Made by a program: the position numbers and the translations under genes | Assembly (NCBI RefSeq): GCF_007559435.1 | Contig: NZ_VMBP01000005.1 | Location: 186,001-250,000, forward strand | Source: Ancylobacter moscoviensis | GTDB lineage: Bacteria > Pseudomonadota > Alphaproteobacteria > Rhizobiales > Xanthobacteraceae | DNA: 64,000 nt | Direction: 5' to 3' | Part shown: one piece after another, positions 8,681-16,682 of the stretch | Layout: every line of letters starts with the position of its first letter | How positions within the stretch are numbered: the stretch's first letter is position 1 | Notes under the pieces: generated by a model | Databases searched by the model: none | What the model was told of the DNA's origin: nothing | What the model saw: only the letters and a program-made list of their open reading frames with translations

Positions 8681-9334
8681 TCAGTCCCGTTCCGCCACCT
8701 GGCAGAACCAGGCGGGATCCGCCTCAGAAGGCGTGCTTTCATCGGTCAGCGCGCGGAGAACGGGATCGCCCGGCTGCCAGCCCTCGGGCGTCACCACATC
8801 CCCCGCTTCGGCGCGCCTGAGCGCAGCGGCGAGCCGCAGCATCTCCCGCGCCGAGCGGCCGACCGACATCGGGTACCACTGAATGGCCCGCACAATGCCC
8901 TCCGGGTCGATGAAATAGCTGGCCCGCACGGTGGAGGAATCCTGAGCGGTCTCGTCCAGCATGCCGTAGGCGCGGCTGATGACCAGTGAGGTGTCCTCCA
9001 CCACCGGGAAGGGCACATCGACGCCAAAGGCACCGTGGATCGCCCGCAACCAGCCGAAATGCGAGAACAGGCTGTCCACCGACAGCCCGATCAGCCCCAC
9101 GCCGAGCGCCTCGAATTCCGGTGCGAGCCGGGCCAGCGCGATGAACTCGCTGGTGCAGACCGGGGTGAAATCCGCGGGATGCGAGAACAGCACCACCCAC
9201 CGTCCCCGATAATCGGAGAGCTTCACCTGCCCTTGCGTGGAGCGGGCGCTGAACACGGGCGCGGCGTCGCCGATCCGGAGCGGACGGGGCGGAACGACCG
9301 AGGAATCATGAGCGGCGGCTGGGGTGGCTGTCAT
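8681..9334 (-). CDS. Peroxiredoxin (Prx6/1-Cys type)
   Basis: This 217-residue thiol peroxidase reduces peroxides and possibly persulfide-derived oxidants. The catalytic site is PADFTPVCTSEF, with Thr57 and peroxidatic Cys60, and a Prx6-type C-terminal extension follows (WYPMSVGRS). A second Cys lies near the C-terminus in WFCQV. The start at 9334 (MTATPAAAHD) is preferred because the preceding 14 in-frame residues are basic and overlap the promoter region. It is divergent from the persulfide dioxygenase gene and is followed, four bases on, by the ArsR-type repressor, so repressor and peroxidase form one operon. Confidence 0.9.
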   Translation of the reverse strand: MTATPAAAHDSSVVPPRPLRIGDAAPVFSARSTQGQVKLSDYRGRWVVLFSHPADFTPVCTSEFIALARLAPEFEALGVGLIGLSVDSLFSHFGWLRAIHGAFGVDVPFPVVEDTSLVISRAYGMLDETAQDSSTVRASYFIDPEGIVRAIQWYPMSVGRSAREMLRLAAALRRAEAGDVVTPEGWQPGDPVLRALTDESTPSEADPAWFCQVAERD

Positions 9335-9380
9335 TCTCTTTGATTGCCTCTTGACGGGTTTCCGTGCAATCCGCATTTAC

Positions 9381-9401
9381 AATTACACAACTTATGTAAT
9401 T
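9381..9401. promoter_or_regulatory. Candidate BigR-type operator
   Basis: A 21-base AT-rich palindrome with arms AATTACA and TGTAATT around seven bases (9 of 10 pairs match) lies between the divergent peroxiredoxin and persulfide dioxygenase genes. Its AT-richness in a GC-rich genome and its placement 30 bases before the dioxygenase start fit a repressor site for the ArsR-type protein encoded at 8272-8676. Confidence 0.7.
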
Positions 9402-9430
9402 ATGAAATTGAATAGCGCAGGAGGAACGCC

Positions 9431-10372
9431 ATGTCCGCCACCCATCTCGACATTGACCGGTCTCTCGAAGCCGCCGCCGCCCAGGTTCTGGCCGCCCGTG
9501 CCACCAGCAACCGCCTCGCGGTCGAAGCCTTCTTCGATGAACCGACCAATACGGCGAGCTATGTGATTCACGACCCCGCCACCCGTCGCGCGGCCATCGT
9601 CGACAGCGTGCTGGATTTCGACGCGGCCTCGGGGCGAACCTCCACGGCGTCGGCGGACGCGATCATTGCTTACGTGAGACGTGAAGGTCTGAACGTCGAC
9701 TGGCTGCTGGAGACCCATGCCCACGCCGACCATCTGTCGGCCGCGCCCTATATCCAGCGCGAACTCGGCGGCAAGCTCGCCATCGGGCGGGAGATCATCA
9801 CCGTCCAGAACGTGTTCGGGAAGATCTTCAACTTCGGCACCGAGTTCGCCCGCGACGGTTCGGAGTTCGACCGCCTGTTCGAGGATGGCGACACGTTCAG
9901 CCTCGGCTCCATTCCCGCCATCGTTCTGCATGTGCCCGGCCATACGCCGGCCGACATGGCCTATGTGATCGGCGACGTGGTATTCACCGGCGACACGCTG
10001 TTCATGCCGGATTTCGGCACGGCCCGTGCCGACTTTCCCGGCGGCGATGCCCGCCAGCTCTACCATTCCATCCGCCGCCTGCTGACGCTGCCGGACGAGA
10101 CGCGGCTGTTCCTGTGCCACGACTACAAGGCGCCGGGCCGCGATAGCTATGCCTGGGAAACCACGGTCGGTGCCGAACGTGCCGGCAATATCCATGCTCG
10201 CGACGGGGTGGACGAGGACGCCTTCGTCGATATGCGCACCAAGCGCGACGCCACGCTGGCCATGCCCAAGCTCATCCTCCCCTCCGTGCAGGTGAACATG
10301 CGGGCGGGGCACCTTCCCGATCCGGAAGAGAACGGGCGACGCTACCTGAAGCTGCCGCTCGACACGCTCTGA
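9431..10372 (+). CDS. blh: Persulfide dioxygenase-like MBL-fold protein (Blh)
   Basis: This 313-residue metallo-beta-lactamase-fold enzyme of the ETHE1/Blh group oxidises glutathione persulfide to sulfite. The metal-binding sequence THAHADHL is present, followed by PGHTPADM, GDTLFMPDFGTAR and LCHDYK, which supply the further His and Asp ligands. A strong ribosome site (AGGAGG) precedes the ATG. It is followed by the DUF442-SQR fusion and a TauE exporter in the same direction, giving a complete route from sulfide to sulfite and export. The name Blh follows the family linked to BigR; the enzyme activity is family knowledge, not shown here. Confidence 0.88.
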   Translation: MSATHLDIDRSLEAAAAQVLAARATSNRLAVEAFFDEPTNTASYVIHDPATRRAAIVDSVLDFDAASGRTSTASADAIIAYVRREGLNVDWLLETHAHADHLSAAPYIQRELGGKLAIGREIITVQNVFGKIFNFGTEFARDGSEFDRLFEDGDTFSLGSIPAIVLHVPGHTPADMAYVIGDVVFTGDTLFMPDFGTARADFPGGDARQLYHSIRRLLTLPDETRLFLCHDYKAPGRDSYAWETTVGAERAGNIHARDGVDEDAFVDMRTKRDATLAMPKLILPSVQVNMRAGHLPDPEENGRRYLKLPLDTL

Positions 10373-10444
10373 AACGGCCGCCGACCGGCGCGCCAACGCC
10401 GGCCGGTCCGCCGCGTCGGCCCAAAACGAGATCGAGGAACCCCC

Positions 10445-12130
10445 ATGACGCCGAAACAGATCGTGCCGGAATTTCACGTGTGCGGCCCATTGGATATGCA
10501 GGACCTTGCCGCCGCCGCCACCGCCGGCTTTCGCGCGATCATCTGCGCCCGTCCCGATGGCGAGGAGCCCGGACAGTTGCCGGCCAGGGAGATGGCCACG
10601 CTGGCGGAGGCGCTCGGCATGGCCTTCGTCCATATCCCGGTGACGCCCGGCAGCTTTGCCGATGCTGACGTGGCGACGATGCGCACCATGCTAGACCGGC
10701 TCCCCGGCCCGGTGCTTGGCTATTGCCGCACCGGCACGCGGGCGGCGACGCTGTGGGCGCTCGCGCAGGCGGGCCTTCGTCCGCCGGAGGCGATCCTGAC
10801 GCTGGCGAACGCCGCCGGCTTTGACCTTTCCGCCCAGCGCCCCCGCCTTGCCGCCGGTGCCGTCGCCCCGCGCCCCGGCACGCCGAAGACCTATGACGTC
10901 GTCATCGTCGGCGGCGGCGCGGCCGGAATCGCCACCGCCTCCAGCCTGCTCAAGCGCCGGCCTTCGCTCGACATCGCCATCGTCGAACCGGCGGAGTGCC
11001 ACTATTATCAGCCGGGCTGGACCATGGTCGGCGCCGGGGTGTTCCAGCCGGAGACCACCCGCGTGCCGATGGGCGCGGTGATGCCGGACCGCGTCACCTG
11101 GATCCGGCAGGCGGCGGCCGGTTTCGCGCCCGACGCACGGGAGGTCGCGCTCGCCGACGGCTCGTTCCTGCGCTACCGCATTCTCGTGGCCGCGCCGGGC
11201 CTCCGGCTCGCCTGGGAGGCCATTCCTGGCCTGGCCGAGGCGCTGGGGCGCAACGGCGTCACCTCGAACTACCGCTTCGACCTCGCCCCTTACACCTTCC
11301 GCCTCGCCAGCACGGTGCAGGGGGGGAGGGCTCTGTTCACCCAGCCGGCCATGCCGATCAAATGCGCCGGCGCGCCGCAGAAGGCGATGTACCTCTCCTG
11401 CGACATCTGGCGGACGGCGGGCGTGCTGCCGCGCATGGAGGTCGAGTTCCACAATGCCGGCGGCGTACTGTTCGGCGTGCCGACCTATGTCCCGGCGCTG
11501 ATGGAGTATGTGGAGCGCTACGGCATCGGCCTCAATTTCGGCTCCACCCTCGTCGGCGTCGACGGCGACGCCGGGGTAGCGACCTTCGAGCGCAAGGGAA
11601 GCGACGGCACCGCCGAGCGCGTGGAGCGCGACTTCGATATGCTGCACGCCGTGCCGCCGCAGAGGCCGCTCGACGTCGTCGCCGCGAGCCCGCTGGCCGG
11701 TGCGGGCGGCTGGATCGAGGTCGACCCGGCGACGCTGCGCCATGTTCGCCATCCCGACATCTTCGCGCTTGGCGATGCCACCGATACGCCGAACGCCAAG
11801 ACCGCCGCCGCCGCCCGCAAGCAGGCGCCTGTCGTGGCGGTCAATGTGCTGGCGGCACTGGAAGGGAAGGCGCCCGCCGCCCAGTATGACGGCTACGGCT
11901 CCTGCCCTCTCACCGTCGAGCGCGGCAAGATCGTGCTGGCCGAATTCGGCTATGGCGGCGCGCTTCTGCCGACCTTCCCGCGCTGGATTCTCGACGGCTC
12001 CCGGCCGACCCGGCTCGCCTGGTTTCTCAAGGACCGCATGCTGCCGCCGATCTACTGGCACGCCATGCTGAAGGGGCGGGAATGGCTGTGCCAGCCCCAG
12101 CCGGTGGTCCCGTCGAAAGAGGCCGCGTGA
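10445..12130 (+). CDS. DUF442 phosphatase-like/sulfide:quinone oxidoreductase fusion
   Basis: This 561-residue two-domain protein begins with a DUF442 (Blh-type, tyrosine-phosphatase-like) domain of about 130 residues with a Cys94-R-T-G-T-R active loop. A FAD/NAD fold starting at VIVGGGAAGI (about residue 143) follows. The second part resembles the eukaryote-like (type II) sulfide:quinone oxidoreductases: KCAGAPQKAMYL holds one redox Cys and YGSCPLTVERG the other. It should oxidise sulfide to persulfide and pass electrons to quinone at the membrane. It sits between the persulfide dioxygenase gene and the TauE exporter, whose ATG overlaps its TGA by one base. Confidence 0.9.
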   Translation: MTPKQIVPEFHVCGPLDMQDLAAAATAGFRAIICARPDGEEPGQLPAREMATLAEALGMAFVHIPVTPGSFADADVATMRTMLDRLPGPVLGYCRTGTRAATLWALAQAGLRPPEAILTLANAAGFDLSAQRPRLAAGAVAPRPGTPKTYDVVIVGGGAAGIATASSLLKRRPSLDIAIVEPAECHYYQPGWTMVGAGVFQPETTRVPMGAVMPDRVTWIRQAAAGFAPDAREVALADGSFLRYRILVAAPGLRLAWEAIPGLAEALGRNGVTSNYRFDLAPYTFRLASTVQGGRALFTQPAMPIKCAGAPQKAMYLSCDIWRTAGVLPRMEVEFHNAGGVLFGVPTYVPALMEYVERYGIGLNFGSTLVGVDGDAGVATFERKGSDGTAERVERDFDMLHAVPPQRPLDVVAASPLAGAGGWIEVDPATLRHVRHPDIFALGDATDTPNAKTAAAARKQAPVVAVNVLAALEGKAPAAQYDGYGSCPLTVERGKIVLAEFGYGGALLPTFPRWILDGSRPTRLAWFLKDRMLPPIYWHAMLKGREWLCQPQPVVPSKEAA

Positions 12131-12915
12131 TGCTCGAGCCGCTGCAATACGGCCTCGGCGCCGGTGCCGGCGTGCTGGTGGGGTTCACCCTCGGTCTGGT
12201 GGGCGGTGGCGGGTCCATCCTCGCCGTGCCGCTGATGGTCTATCTCGTCGGCGTGCGCAATCCGCATGTCGCCATCGGCACCAGTGCCTTCGCCGTCGCG
12301 ATCAACGCCGCCGCCGGCCTGCTACAGCATGCCCGCGCGGGCACGGTGAAATGGCGCTGCGGTGGCATGTACGCCACCGCCGGCATCCTCGGCGCCTTTG
12401 CCGGCTCGAGCCTCGGCAAGCTGGTGGGCGGGGAGAAGCTGCTGTTCCTGTTCGCGCTGCTGATGCTGGTTGTCGGCGTTCTGATGCTGCGCGGGCGCGG
12501 CAATCCCGGCGAGCCGGGCGCGGAGTGCAACCGCGCGAAGGCGCCGAAGGTGCTCTGCTTCGGGCTCGGCACCGGCGCCTTTTCCGGCTTCTTCGGCATT
12601 GGCGGCGGCTTCCTCATCGTGCCCGGCCTCATCGGCTCCACCGGCATGCCCATCCTCAATGCGGTCGGTACTTCGCTGGTGGCGGTGACGGCGTTCGGTC
12701 TCACGACCGCGCTCAACTACGCGCTGTCCGGCCTCGTGAACTGGCCGCTGGCCGCCACCTTCATCGCCGGCGGCGCGCTTGGCAGCATCGCCGGGATGAA
12801 ACTCGCCCGGCAGCTTTCCGGGCGTACCGGGCGCCTCACCACCGTGTTCGCGACGCTGATCTTCGTGGTCGCCAGCTACATGCTGTTCAAGAGCGCCTCG
12901 GCGCTGCTGGCCTGA
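12130..12915 (+). CDS. TauE/SafE-type sulfite/organosulfonate exporter
   Basis: This 261-residue integral membrane protein has about eight hydrophobic segments and the family's glycine-rich motif GLVGGGGSILAVPLM, repeated in the second half as GIGGGFLIVPGL. TauE/SafE proteins export sulfite or sulfonates. Here it terminates the sulfide-oxidation operon and probably disposes of the sulfite made by the persulfide dioxygenase. The ATG at 12130 overlaps the preceding stop (TGATG); upstream in-frame residues belong to the fusion gene in another frame. A second, unrelated TauE-family gene lies near 61.2 kb. Confidence 0.88.
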   Translation: MLEPLQYGLGAGAGVLVGFTLGLVGGGGSILAVPLMVYLVGVRNPHVAIGTSAFAVAINAAAGLLQHARAGTVKWRCGGMYATAGILGAFAGSSLGKLVGGEKLLFLFALLMLVVGVLMLRGRGNPGEPGAECNRAKAPKVLCFGLGTGAFSGFFGIGGGFLIVPGLIGSTGMPILNAVGTSLVAVTAFGLTTALNYALSGLVNWPLAATFIAGGALGSIAGMKLARQLSGRTGRLTTVFATLIFVVASYMLFKSASALLA

Positions 12916-12919
12916 GCCC

Positions 12920-12997
12920 TCAAGTGGCGGGCGGCACCACAACCTTCATGCCGTCCGGGATGTGCTGATACAGGTCGATCACGTCCTGGTTCAGCCC
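12920..12997 (-). pseudogene. C-terminal scrap of an unidentified gene
   Basis: On the minus strand, about 24 codons with natural-looking composition read LNQDVIDLYQHIPDGMKVVV and end PPAT-stop at 12920. The frame is closed by a stop just upstream and has no start. It looks like the tail of a gene lost by deletion when the arsenic block arrived or rearranged. The family is not recognised. Confidence 0.35.
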
Positions 12998-13011
12998 TGC
13001 TCAAAAAGCAT

Positions 13012-13030
13012 CGATTGTTCTCGACAATCG
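13012..13030. repeat. Short inverted repeat upstream of ars operon
   Basis: A perfect 7-base inverted repeat, CGATTGT/ACAATCG, with a TCTCG loop lies in the 239-base gap between the TauE gene and arsR. It has no T-run, so terminator function is doubtful. It may mark the junction between the sulfide and arsenic blocks. Confidence 0.4.
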
Positions 13031-13130
13031 GCGGCGGGGCACGGGGAAATGAGGGTGTGGCGCTCCCTGGGGGCTGCCCGATCCTGCGGCTGTCGGTCGA
13101 AGCAAGATCGCCTTTCTCGTTGATTTATGT

Positions 13131-13158
13131 CCATGTGTCGTATATCGTCGACATATGG
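13131..13158. promoter_or_regulatory. ArsR operator overlapping the arsR start
   Basis: A 28-base imperfect palindrome pairs at 10 of 14 positions. Its outer arms are CCAT/ATGG and its inner arms TGTCG/CGACA. It covers the arsR start codon at 13155. ArsR-family repressors bind such dyads near their own start, so this is the expected autoregulatory site for the arsenic operon. Confidence 0.7.
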
Positions 13159-13526
13159 ACACGGATAAGGCTCTGGCTTCCTTCGCAGCACTGTCGCAGC
13201 CCACTCGGCTTGACGTCTTCCGGCTGCTCGTCTTGCACGAGCCGGAAGGTTTGCCGGCCGGAGAGGTCGCTCGGCAACTCGACGTTCCCCACAACACACT
13301 TTCCAGCCATCTCGGCATTCTCGTTCGGTCCGGCCTGATCAAGGCGGAACGGCAGAGCCGCCAAATCATCTACCGGGTACGGCTGACCTCTGCGCGCGAG
13401 CTCGCCGCCTTCATCCTCAAGGATTGTTGCGGCGGGAGGCCAGAGGTGTGCGTTCCCCTGATCGCCGATCTCGAGCCCTGCTGCACACCAGCGAGCAATG
13501 CCGCCAGGGAGGCGAGCGATGCCTGA
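13155..13526 (+). CDS. arsR: ArsR arsenical-responsive repressor
   Basis: This 123-residue winged-helix repressor opens with LASFAALSQPTRLDVFRLL and has its recognition helix in VPHNTLSSHLGIL. Arsenite-sensing cysteines are clustered near the C-terminus (DCCGG...VC, then PCC), unlike the classic ELCVC placement of plasmid ArsR. This is the pattern of the chromosomal group with C-terminal thiols. It should release the operator overlapping its start when As(III) binds. It is the first gene of a four-gene operon and overlaps the next gene by eight bases. Confidence 0.9.
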   Translation: MDTDKALASFAALSQPTRLDVFRLLVLHEPEGLPAGEVARQLDVPHNTLSSHLGILVRSGLIKAERQSRQIIYRVRLTSARELAAFILKDCCGGRPEVCVPLIADLEPCCTPASNAAREASDA

Positions 13527-14061
13527 TCTCACGTCATCCGGCCATGTCTACAACGTCCTGTTCCTCTGCACCGGAAACTCGGCCCGCTCGCTGATGGCGG
13601 AGTCCATCCTGACGAAGGAAGGTGGTGGAAGGTTCCGAGCGTTCTCCGCCGGTAGCCAGCCGAAGGGTATAGTGCACCCGCTGACGCTCACCACGCTGCG
13701 CAGCTTTGACTACCCGACCGACGGACTACGGTCGAAAAGTTGGGGCGAATTCGGAGTTCCGGATGCGCCGGTGATGGATTTCGTCTTCACGGTTTGCGAC
13801 ACGGCGGCCGGGGAGACCTGTCCGGTCTGGCCTGGGCAGCCCATGACGGCGCATTGGGGGATCGACGATCCCGCCGCCGTGACCGGCACGGACATCGAAA
13901 AAGAGGCCGCCTTCGCGCGCGCCTTCCGTTATCTCAGGAATCGCATCGCCGCCTTCACGGCCCTGCCGATCCGCAGCCTCGATACCATGACGCTCGGCGC
14001 CAAGCTGCACGAGATCGGCCGCGGCGAAGGCGCGACCAGCCCGCGCTCGAACGTGGCCTAG
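13519..14061 (+). CDS. arsC: Arsenate reductase, LMW-phosphatase type
   Basis: This 180-residue protein of the low-molecular-weight tyrosine phosphatase fold has the P-loop LCTGNSARS, with nucleophile Cys17, in a CxGNxxRS pattern. It reduces arsenate to arsenite, normally with thioredoxin or glutathione coupling. The start at 13519 is preferred over an upstream ATG because GGGAGG lies seven bases before it. Additional cysteines at VCDTAAGETC may serve in the thiol relay. It overlaps arsR by eight bases and precedes a second, unrelated arsenate reductase. Confidence 0.88.
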   Translation: MPDLTSSGHVYNVLFLCTGNSARSLMAESILTKEGGGRFRAFSAGSQPKGIVHPLTLTTLRSFDYPTDGLRSKSWGEFGVPDAPVMDFVFTVCDTAAGETCPVWPGQPMTAHWGIDDPAAVTGTDIEKEAAFARAFRYLRNRIAAFTALPIRSLDTMTLGAKLHEIGRGEGATSPRSNVA

Positions 14062-14071
14062 GGGAACCTGG

Positions 14072-14503
14072 ATGTCGTCCGTAACGATCTATCACAACCC
14101 GGCCTGCGGCACGTCACGCAACGTGCTTGGCCTGATCCGCAACGCCGGTATCGAGCCAACCATCATCGAGTACCTGAAGACACCGCCAAGCCGCGATGAA
14201 CTAAAGGGGCTGATCGCCCGCATGGGTGTGCCGGTGCGCGCCATCATGCGCGAGAAGGGCACACCCTTTGCCGAACTCGGTCTGGATGACCCGAGCCACA
14301 CCGATGACGATCTTCTCGACGCCATGATGGCCCACCCGATCCTCATCAACCGGCCCATCGTGATCACGCCGCTCGGCGTGAAGCTGTGCCGCCCATCAGA
14401 GGCCGTGCTCGACATCCTCCCCGCTCCGCAGCGGGGCCCGTTCCGCAAGGAAGACGGCGAGCTGGTCGTGGATGCCGACGGCCGCCGCGTGGCGGCGGCA
14501 TAG
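14072..14503 (+). CDS. arsC: Arsenate reductase, glutaredoxin-dependent ArsC
   Basis: This 143-residue thioredoxin-fold arsenate reductase has catalytic Cys12 in YHNPACGTSRN. Arg residues further on (RAIMREKG and LINRPIV) match those that bind arsenate in the plasmid R773 enzyme. It uses glutathione and glutaredoxin. Having both this and the phosphatase-type reductase in one operon gives redundant electron routes. It lies 10 bases after the first arsC and eight before the exporter. Confidence 0.92.
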   Translation: MSSVTIYHNPACGTSRNVLGLIRNAGIEPTIIEYLKTPPSRDELKGLIARMGVPVRAIMREKGTPFAELGLDDPSHTDDDLLDAMMAHPILINRPIVITPLGVKLCRPSEAVLDILPAPQRGPFRKEDGELVVDADGRRVAAA

Positions 14504-14511
14504 GAGCGGGC

Positions 14512-15567
14512 ATGTCGACCTTCGAACGCTACCTCACCGTCTGGGTCGCCCTCTGCATCGTCGTGGGCATCGCTCTCGGTCATGTTCTGCCGGGCGTGTT
14601 TCATTCGATCGGCGCGATGGAGATCGCCAGGGTCAATCTGCCCGTGGCGGTGTTGATCTGGCTGATGATCGTGCCGATGCTGCTTCGCATCGATTTCGCC
14701 GCGCTGGGAGAGGTCACCCGGCATTGGCGCGGGATCGGTGTCACGCTGTTCATCAACTGGGCGGTGAAGCCGTTCTCCATGGCCGCGCTCGGCTGGCTGT
14801 TCATTGGCTGGCTCTTCCGCCCTTATCTCCCGGCCGACCAGATCGACAGCTACATCGCCGGTTTGATCATCCTGGCGGCCGCGCCCTGCACGGCCATGGT
14901 GTTCGTCTGGTCGAACCTGACCCGTGGCGAGCCGCACTTCACCCTGACCCAGGTGGCGCTCAATGACGCGATCATGGTGGTCGCCTTCGCGCCGATCGTA
15001 GGCCTTCTGCTGGGGCTGTCCGCCATCACCGTCCCATGGGACACGCTGGTGCTGTCAGTGGTGCTCTATATCGTCGTGCCGGTGGTGGTCGCGCAGGCCG
15101 TGCGCCGTGCGCTGCTGGCGCGGGGAGGGCAGGCGAGCCTCGATGCCTTGCTGACGCGCCTGCAACCGCTCTCCCTCGTGGCTCTGCTCGCCACGCTGGT
15201 GCTGCTGTTCGGCTTCCAGGGCGAACAGATCCTGGCCCAGCCGCTGGTGATCGCCTTGCTGGCGGTGCCGATCCTGATCCAGGTCTATCTGAACTCGGGC
15301 CTTGCCTACCTCCTCAATCGCCTCGCCGGCGAGAAGCACTGCGTGGCGGGGCCCTCCGCGCTGATCGGCGCCTCCAATTTCTTCGAGCTGGCCGTGGCTG
15401 CCGCCATCAGCCTGTTCGGGTTCCAGTCCGGCGCCGCGCTGGCGACGGTGGTGGGCGTGCTGATCGAGGTGCCGGTGATGCTGTCCGTCGTCTGGATCGT
15501 GAACCGGTCCAAGGGATGGTACGAGAGCGGGAGTTCGGTCCCGCAGGCCGCACATGAGACGCGCTGA
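14512..15567 (+). CDS. acr3: Arsenite exporter Acr3
   Basis: This 351-residue inner-membrane arsenite efflux protein of the Acr3 (BART superfamily) type is predicted to have ten membrane segments. The family signature AAAPCTAMVFVWSNLTRGEP contains the conserved Cys needed for transport. The start at 14512 (MSTFERYL) follows TAGGAGCGG; the frame upstream overlaps arsC and is not protein-like. It completes the operon: arsenate is reduced by either ArsC and arsenite is expelled here. Confidence 0.93.
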   Translation: MSTFERYLTVWVALCIVVGIALGHVLPGVFHSIGAMEIARVNLPVAVLIWLMIVPMLLRIDFAALGEVTRHWRGIGVTLFINWAVKPFSMAALGWLFIGWLFRPYLPADQIDSYIAGLIILAAAPCTAMVFVWSNLTRGEPHFTLTQVALNDAIMVVAFAPIVGLLLGLSAITVPWDTLVLSVVLYIVVPVVVAQAVRRALLARGGQASLDALLTRLQPLSLVALLATLVLLFGFQGEQILAQPLVIALLAVPILIQVYLNSGLAYLLNRLAGEKHCVAGPSALIGASNFFELAVAAAISLFGFQSGAALATVVGVLIEVPVMLSVVWIVNRSKGWYESGSSVPQAAHETR

Positions 15568-15570
15568 CAA

Positions 15571-15590
15571 ATTTCGATAACCGTCGAAAT
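15571..15590. promoter_or_regulatory. ArsR-like dyad before the decayed second arsR
   Basis: Perfect 7-base arms ATTTCGA/TCGAAAT flank six bases just after acr3 and about 40 bases before the broken arsR-like frame. It looks like the operator of a former second arsenic operon. Confidence 0.5.
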
Positions 15591-15629
15591 AAACTTTGAC
15601 GCTTATCCCCTGCGGCCTAGCGTACTTCC

Positions 15630-15803
15630 ATGAATCTCGAACAAGCTGCTCGCCAACTTGAGGCCATCGGCAGTCCGGCTCGCCTTCTCATCTACCGCAT
15701 GCTGGTGCGGGCTAGGATGGCATCGTTTTTCGAGCGATGGGCCAGCCGGCGTTCTCTTCCGCGGCGTTCTCGGCCTTCACCTTCCACCTTTATTCCGTGC
15801 TGA
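15630..15803 (+). pseudogene. Decayed second ArsR-family regulator
   Basis: From the ATG at 15630 the first 30 residues (MNLEQAARQLEAIGSPARLL, then IYRMLVRA) read as a normal ArsR N-terminus. The frame then turns to Arg/Ser-rich nonsense and stops at 15801. In another frame shortly after, FSAFTFHLYSVLIETGS recalls the recognition helix of this family. At least one deletion and frameshift have occurred. The rest of the 403-base gap up to the quinone reductase gene has no supported gene. Confidence 0.65.
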
Positions 15804-15970
15804 TCGAAACAGGCTCTGAGACCGCGTCCGTCGTTGCCGCCATGACGTTGATCGGCCGGCGCAAGTCGCCGGTCGTATCGGGATATGGGTCTTTGCCCGG
15901 CGCGAGTCCGAGGGGCGGGTCGTCGGATTCTATGGACTCGAGGCCGATCGATCGCGACAGCGATCGTGGT

Positions 15971-16606
15971 TCAGACGGCCTTCGGCCTGTCCGGATGCCG
16001 GTCCCTGGCAAAGAGATGGCGTCCGAGCGCTCGTGCGGTTTCGAGCTGCCTCTCCGCCGGTTCCGTAGCGGAGGGAATGAGTAATTCGGACGCGGCAACC
16101 TGCGCGCCGCAATAGTCGAATATGCCGTGATCGATCTGGGTGCGCATGGCGCCGAGATAGCCGTGCCGGGTGTAGGTGCCCAGGCTCGCGCCGCCGATGG
16201 CGACGAGGTGGACCCTGAGCCGACCGAGTTTTTTCACCAGACCGGTATCGGCGCCTTCGTCATAGGCGCTGTCGTCATAGGCCCAGCCATTGGCGAACAC
16301 CCGGTCGATCCAGCCTTTGAGCAGGCCGGGCATCGACCACCAATAGACGGGATAGACGAGGACCAGCGCATCCGCGCGATCGACGCGCGACTGCTCGCGG
16401 GAGACATCCGCGGGGGGCGGTCCCTGTCTCAGATGGGCCGCGAGGTCGGCCGCGCTGAAGCGCGGATCGAAGCCCTCGGCGTTGAGATCCGCAATCTCGA
16501 ACGAATGCTCCGTGCCCGACGCGGAAATGCCTTCGGCAATCTTGCGGGCCGTCGAATGTGTCAGTGATTCCGGATGGGGATGCGAGATCACGATGAGCGC
16601 GTGCAT
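15971..16606 (-). CDS. NAD(P)H:quinone oxidoreductase, flavodoxin-like
   Basis: This 211-residue FMN- or FAD-binding quinone reductase of the NQO1/MdaB/KefF group begins MHALIVISHPHPES, the family's phosphate-binding loop. It also has the substrate-proximal VLVYPVYWWSMPGLLKGWID and the loop GGASLGTYTRHGYLGAM. It probably reduces quinones or electrophiles by two electrons in the cytoplasm. It is divergent from a TetR-type regulator 76 bases away, which very likely represses it. Confidence 0.88.
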   Translation of the reverse strand: MHALIVISHPHPESLTHSTARKIAEGISASGTEHSFEIADLNAEGFDPRFSAADLAAHLRQGPPPADVSREQSRVDRADALVLVYPVYWWSMPGLLKGWIDRVFANGWAYDDSAYDEGADTGLVKKLGRLRVHLVAIGGASLGTYTRHGYLGAMRTQIDHGIFDYCGAQVAASELLIPSATEPAERQLETARALGRHLFARDRHPDRPKAV

Positions 16607-16657
16607 GGGAGAAACTTCCGTCCGATTGCCGTGGCAGGGTAATTGTTATATACTTTT

Positions 16658-16668
16658 AGTAAGTTACT
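16658..16668. promoter_or_regulatory. Candidate TetR operator
   Basis: An 11-base perfect palindrome, AGTAAGTTACT, sits in the AT-rich 76-base space between the quinone reductase and the TetR-type gene. ACTTTTAG and ACTTTTGG form a direct repeat around it. It is the obvious regulatory site for both divergent genes. Confidence 0.55.
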
Positions 16669-16682
16669 TTTGGTATATAGCT

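Noticed and set aside
13012-13030. Inverted repeat as a terminator for the sulfide operon
   Set aside because: The 7-base stem has no T-run and lies nearly 100 bases after the TauE stop; kept only as a repeat.
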